A DNA stretch of 64,000 nt from Chitinophaga solisilvae (lineage in GTDB: Bacteria > Bacteroidota > Bacteroidia > Chitinophagales > Chitinophagaceae), in assembly GCF_009928525.1 (NCBI RefSeq), contig NZ_JAABOK010000005.1:124692-188691 (forward strand), in the 5' to 3' direction. The translations under genes and the position numbers were made by a program. How positions within the stretch are numbered: the stretch's first letter is position 1; the number at the start of each line of letters is the position of its first letter. A model generated the notes under the pieces. It worked only from the letters and a program-made list of their open reading frames with translations, was not told the origin of the DNA and did no database searches. Positions 62,426 to 64,000 of this stretch are shown here, piece after piece.

Positions 62426-63601
62426 TTAACTGATTAAAATACTTTCATCCCAGTAGCATAGATCTCCGCGTATCCCCGACAGCAGCACCAGCCCTATGCC
62501 GGCCAGTCCTTCCCGTAACCCCAGGTGCTTGTTGTGGCTGTTGGCGGTCATGAGGTAAGACTGATCCACGAGGTGGTCTGTAGTCCGGTGATACATATTT
62601 TCCAGTGCATGATCCTTGTATTCCAGATGAAAACGGCGGAATATCTGCGCCATATTCATGGTTTTGCCTATATGGGCGCTATGTCGGAAGCCTGTGTCCA
62701 CGGCAGGCATGTAGCCGTCTATGGCTAAAAACATTTTTTCCAGGGCAAAAATCCGCCACTCTTCGTTGCCGCTGTTTTTGCCGGCGGTATAGCAGGCGTG
62801 CAGCAATTCCACCAGCATACTGAAATACAGGAATGCTTCCGGCGCTGCCGGTGGGATATGTTGCAGCAGATATTCTGCAGCGGGAAGAAGCTGCTGCATC
62901 ATATCAGACAGCAGCCGCATGGTAACAGCCGGATAGAGGTTGTATGAGAGGTTTTTCGATAGTACGATGATGTTGCCCGCATAATCAGTCACTTCATGAT
63001 ACTTTGCAGCCAGGCGGTGTTGCGGGGTGCGCGCCAGTGACAGCAGCAGGGTGGCATCTCCGCCATATTGCTGCTGAAAGCGCCTTTCGGATTTATCTGT
63101 CAGGTTGATATATACTTCATGTCTGACCAGTTTCTCCATATCTTTTTTGTCGTAGCCTGCCCGCGCAATGCGTGCCTGTACATAATGGAGATGGGCGGTC
63201 AGCTCTTCGGGGTAGCTGCGCGACAGGCAATGGTGCCAGCCGTATATGCGTTCATCCAGGCTGCTGAGCAGCGGTCCGGTTACGGTTTCTGTGGTAATCA
63301 GGTTGCGGGCGAGCAGATGTTCCAGCCCCCAGGCAATGCCGGTAACGCCTTTGGCGTAGTCGGGCTGCGGATAGCTGTCTATGGCGCCGGTAACATCCTG
63401 CAGTATCTCTTCGGCAAACTGCCGGTAGCGGTCGGACTGCCGGTGGGCAGCATAATGCAGCAGGAAGAAGGCCATGCCTGTCTTCCCGTGAAATAAGGAA
63501 ATATCGTCTGTTAATGCGCCGTTGATAAGCAGGTACCTGGCTATCCTGTCCAGCTGCATTTCCCTGGCTGCTATCAGATTATATGTAGATAATAACTCCA
63601 T
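62426..63601 (-). CDS. LanC-like protein lacking visible zinc ligands
   Basis: 391 residues, mostly helical, with LanC-type Gly-rich turns: LFHGKTGMAFFLLHY (36-50), KGVTGIAWGLEHLL (84-97) and GLREGLAGIGLVLLSGI (near 361-377). In lanthionine cyclases zinc is held by a Cys and a Cys-His pair (WCxG and CHG segments); these are not present here, so it may be a carrier or scaffold for a peptide rather than a cyclase. It lies between two glycosyltransferase genes in a tight operon. Confidence 0.8.
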   Translation of the reverse strand: MELLSTYNLIAAREMQLDRIARYLLINGALTDDISLFHGKTGMAFFLLHYAAHRQSDRYRQFAEEILQDVTGAIDSYPQPDYAKGVTGIAWGLEHLLARNLITTETVTGPLLSSLDERIYGWHHCLSRSYPEELTAHLHYVQARIARAGYDKKDMEKLVRHEVYINLTDKSERRFQQQYGGDATLLLSLARTPQHRLAAKYHEVTDYAGNIIVLSKNLSYNLYPAVTMRLLSDMMQQLLPAAEYLLQHIPPAAPEAFLYFSMLVELLHACYTAGKNSGNEEWRIFALEKMFLAIDGYMPAVDTGFRHSAHIGKTMNMAQIFRRFHLEYKDHALENMYHRTTDHLVDQSYLMTANSHNKHLGLREGLAGIGLVLLSGIRGDLCYWDESILIS

Positions 63602-63616
63602 TTTTCTCCTGAATAA

Positions 63617-64000
63617 TTAAACTGGTTGCAAGGCCGCAGGCCGGTGCGCTGCAGTCTTCATTTTTTCGATATAGCCGAAAAGCTCGGCGGGCTGCATATT
63701 GCAGACTTTCAGATATTCCTGGCGGTTGTGCAGCATGAGCTTTTCGTTATGGAAACAGGGCTTGTTCCTGCCGGGATGATAGAGGTGGAACAATACGCCT
63801 TCGGTACGCTTTATTTTTTCTCCGGCAATCCGGAAGCGTTTATACCTTTCCTTATGTTCATGACCGGGGCCAACGAGATTGATGTTTTCGAGTCCCAGTT
63901 TACGGAAGGCAGACATGTTTATCAGGCAAACGCCTCCGAAAGACTCGCTGGAAACGGTATCAAAGCATTGCTGGTAGTGATGCAGCATACCGAAATCGGG
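63617..64000 (-). CDS. Glycosyltransferase, C-terminal fragment (runs off the window)
   Basis: Open to the right edge; the C-terminal 127 residues are visible (the first codons are off the window; an internal Met lies at 63988). The segment SFGGVCLINMSAFRKLGL, then GPGHEHKERYKRFRIAG and HLYHPGR, follows the pattern of galactosyltransferase-like GT-A C-terminal domains (GGVxxxxRxxFxxxGG..GWGxEDxExxxR..HLxHxR), with His in place of the usual acidic residue after GxE. Same operon as the LanC-like gene, 15 bp apart. Confidence 0.75.
   Translation of the reverse strand, partial: PDFGMLHHYQQCFDTVSSESFGGVCLINMSAFRKLGLENINLVGPGHEHKERYKRFRIAGEKIKRTEGVLFHLYHPGRNKPCFHNEKLMLHNRQEYLKVCNMQPAELFGYIEKMKTAAHRPAALQPV

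Overview
The window reads as chromosomal DNA of a Bacteroidota bacterium, most like Chitinophaga or another Chitinophagaceae. The reasons are two SusC/SusD pairs, a FecR/ECF sigma/STN-TonB transducer set, promoters of the TTG-N(18-20)-TAnnTTTG type with very short leaders, few Shine-Dalgarno sites, many lipoprotein and '...AQ' signal peptides, and family-typical proteins (waaA, GtrA, stand-alone HSDR_N, TapB-like, GG-Bacteroidales peptide-system enzymes). I see no transposase, prophage, rRNA or CRISPR array. There is one tRNA, an initiator tRNA-fMet.

Layout. 1-4.2 kb: end of a papain-like protease, tyrS, a TapB-like protein, and two tandem paralogous lipoproteins. 4.3-10.3 kb (minus): sugar-nucleotide operon (DegT aminotransferase, UDP-glucose dehydrogenase, UDP-glucuronate decarboxylase, rfbB, rfbC, rfbD). 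10.4-20 kb: waaA, tdk, gtrA, accC, ccmB-ccmC-ccmD, glutamate dehydrogenase, HSDR_N protein, AMP nucleosidase. 20-29 kb: fused oligopeptide ABC ATPase, queA, ispD, Gfo/Idh oxidoreductase, radC, prs, rplY, pth, FAH-family hydrolase. 29-31.7 kb: MarR regulator divergent from a fused 2-oxoacid dehydrogenase E1. 32.4-47.5 kb: two SusCD systems, the second with its own sigma/anti-sigma pair and followed by a secreted metallophosphoesterase fused to a PQQ-type propeller. 47.6-54.1 kb: YiaA-like protein, truncated haemoglobin, tRNA-fMet, SUFU-like protein, a large secreted unknown, TraB/GumN, and an ECF sigma factor with a membrane partner. 54.2-59.5 kb: TonB-type barrel, secreted unknown, a formylglycine-generating-enzyme-like protein with both active-site cysteines, then a 56-residue Cys-containing peptide gene overlapping an MNIO (DUF692) oxidase gene. 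59.5-64 kb (minus): C39-like/VKOR/thioredoxin fusion, GG-Bacteroidales-type glycosyltransferase, LanC-like protein and another glycosyltransferase that runs off the window.

Two things stand out. First, the 58.1-59.45 kb pair looks like a minimal RiPP system: a peptide ending in a CxxCGMG tail, translationally coupled through a TTGA overlap to a metal-dependent oxidase that has a C-terminal extension and no separate partner protein nearby. It sits next to a second peptide-modification cluster. Second, eleven long intergenic palindromes (about 110-260 bp) punctuate the window. Most have arms built of 7-bp AATTNNG units around a shared GCGAAGA core. The two arms change together, ends often supply the stop codons of the flanking genes, and one copy is nested inside another.
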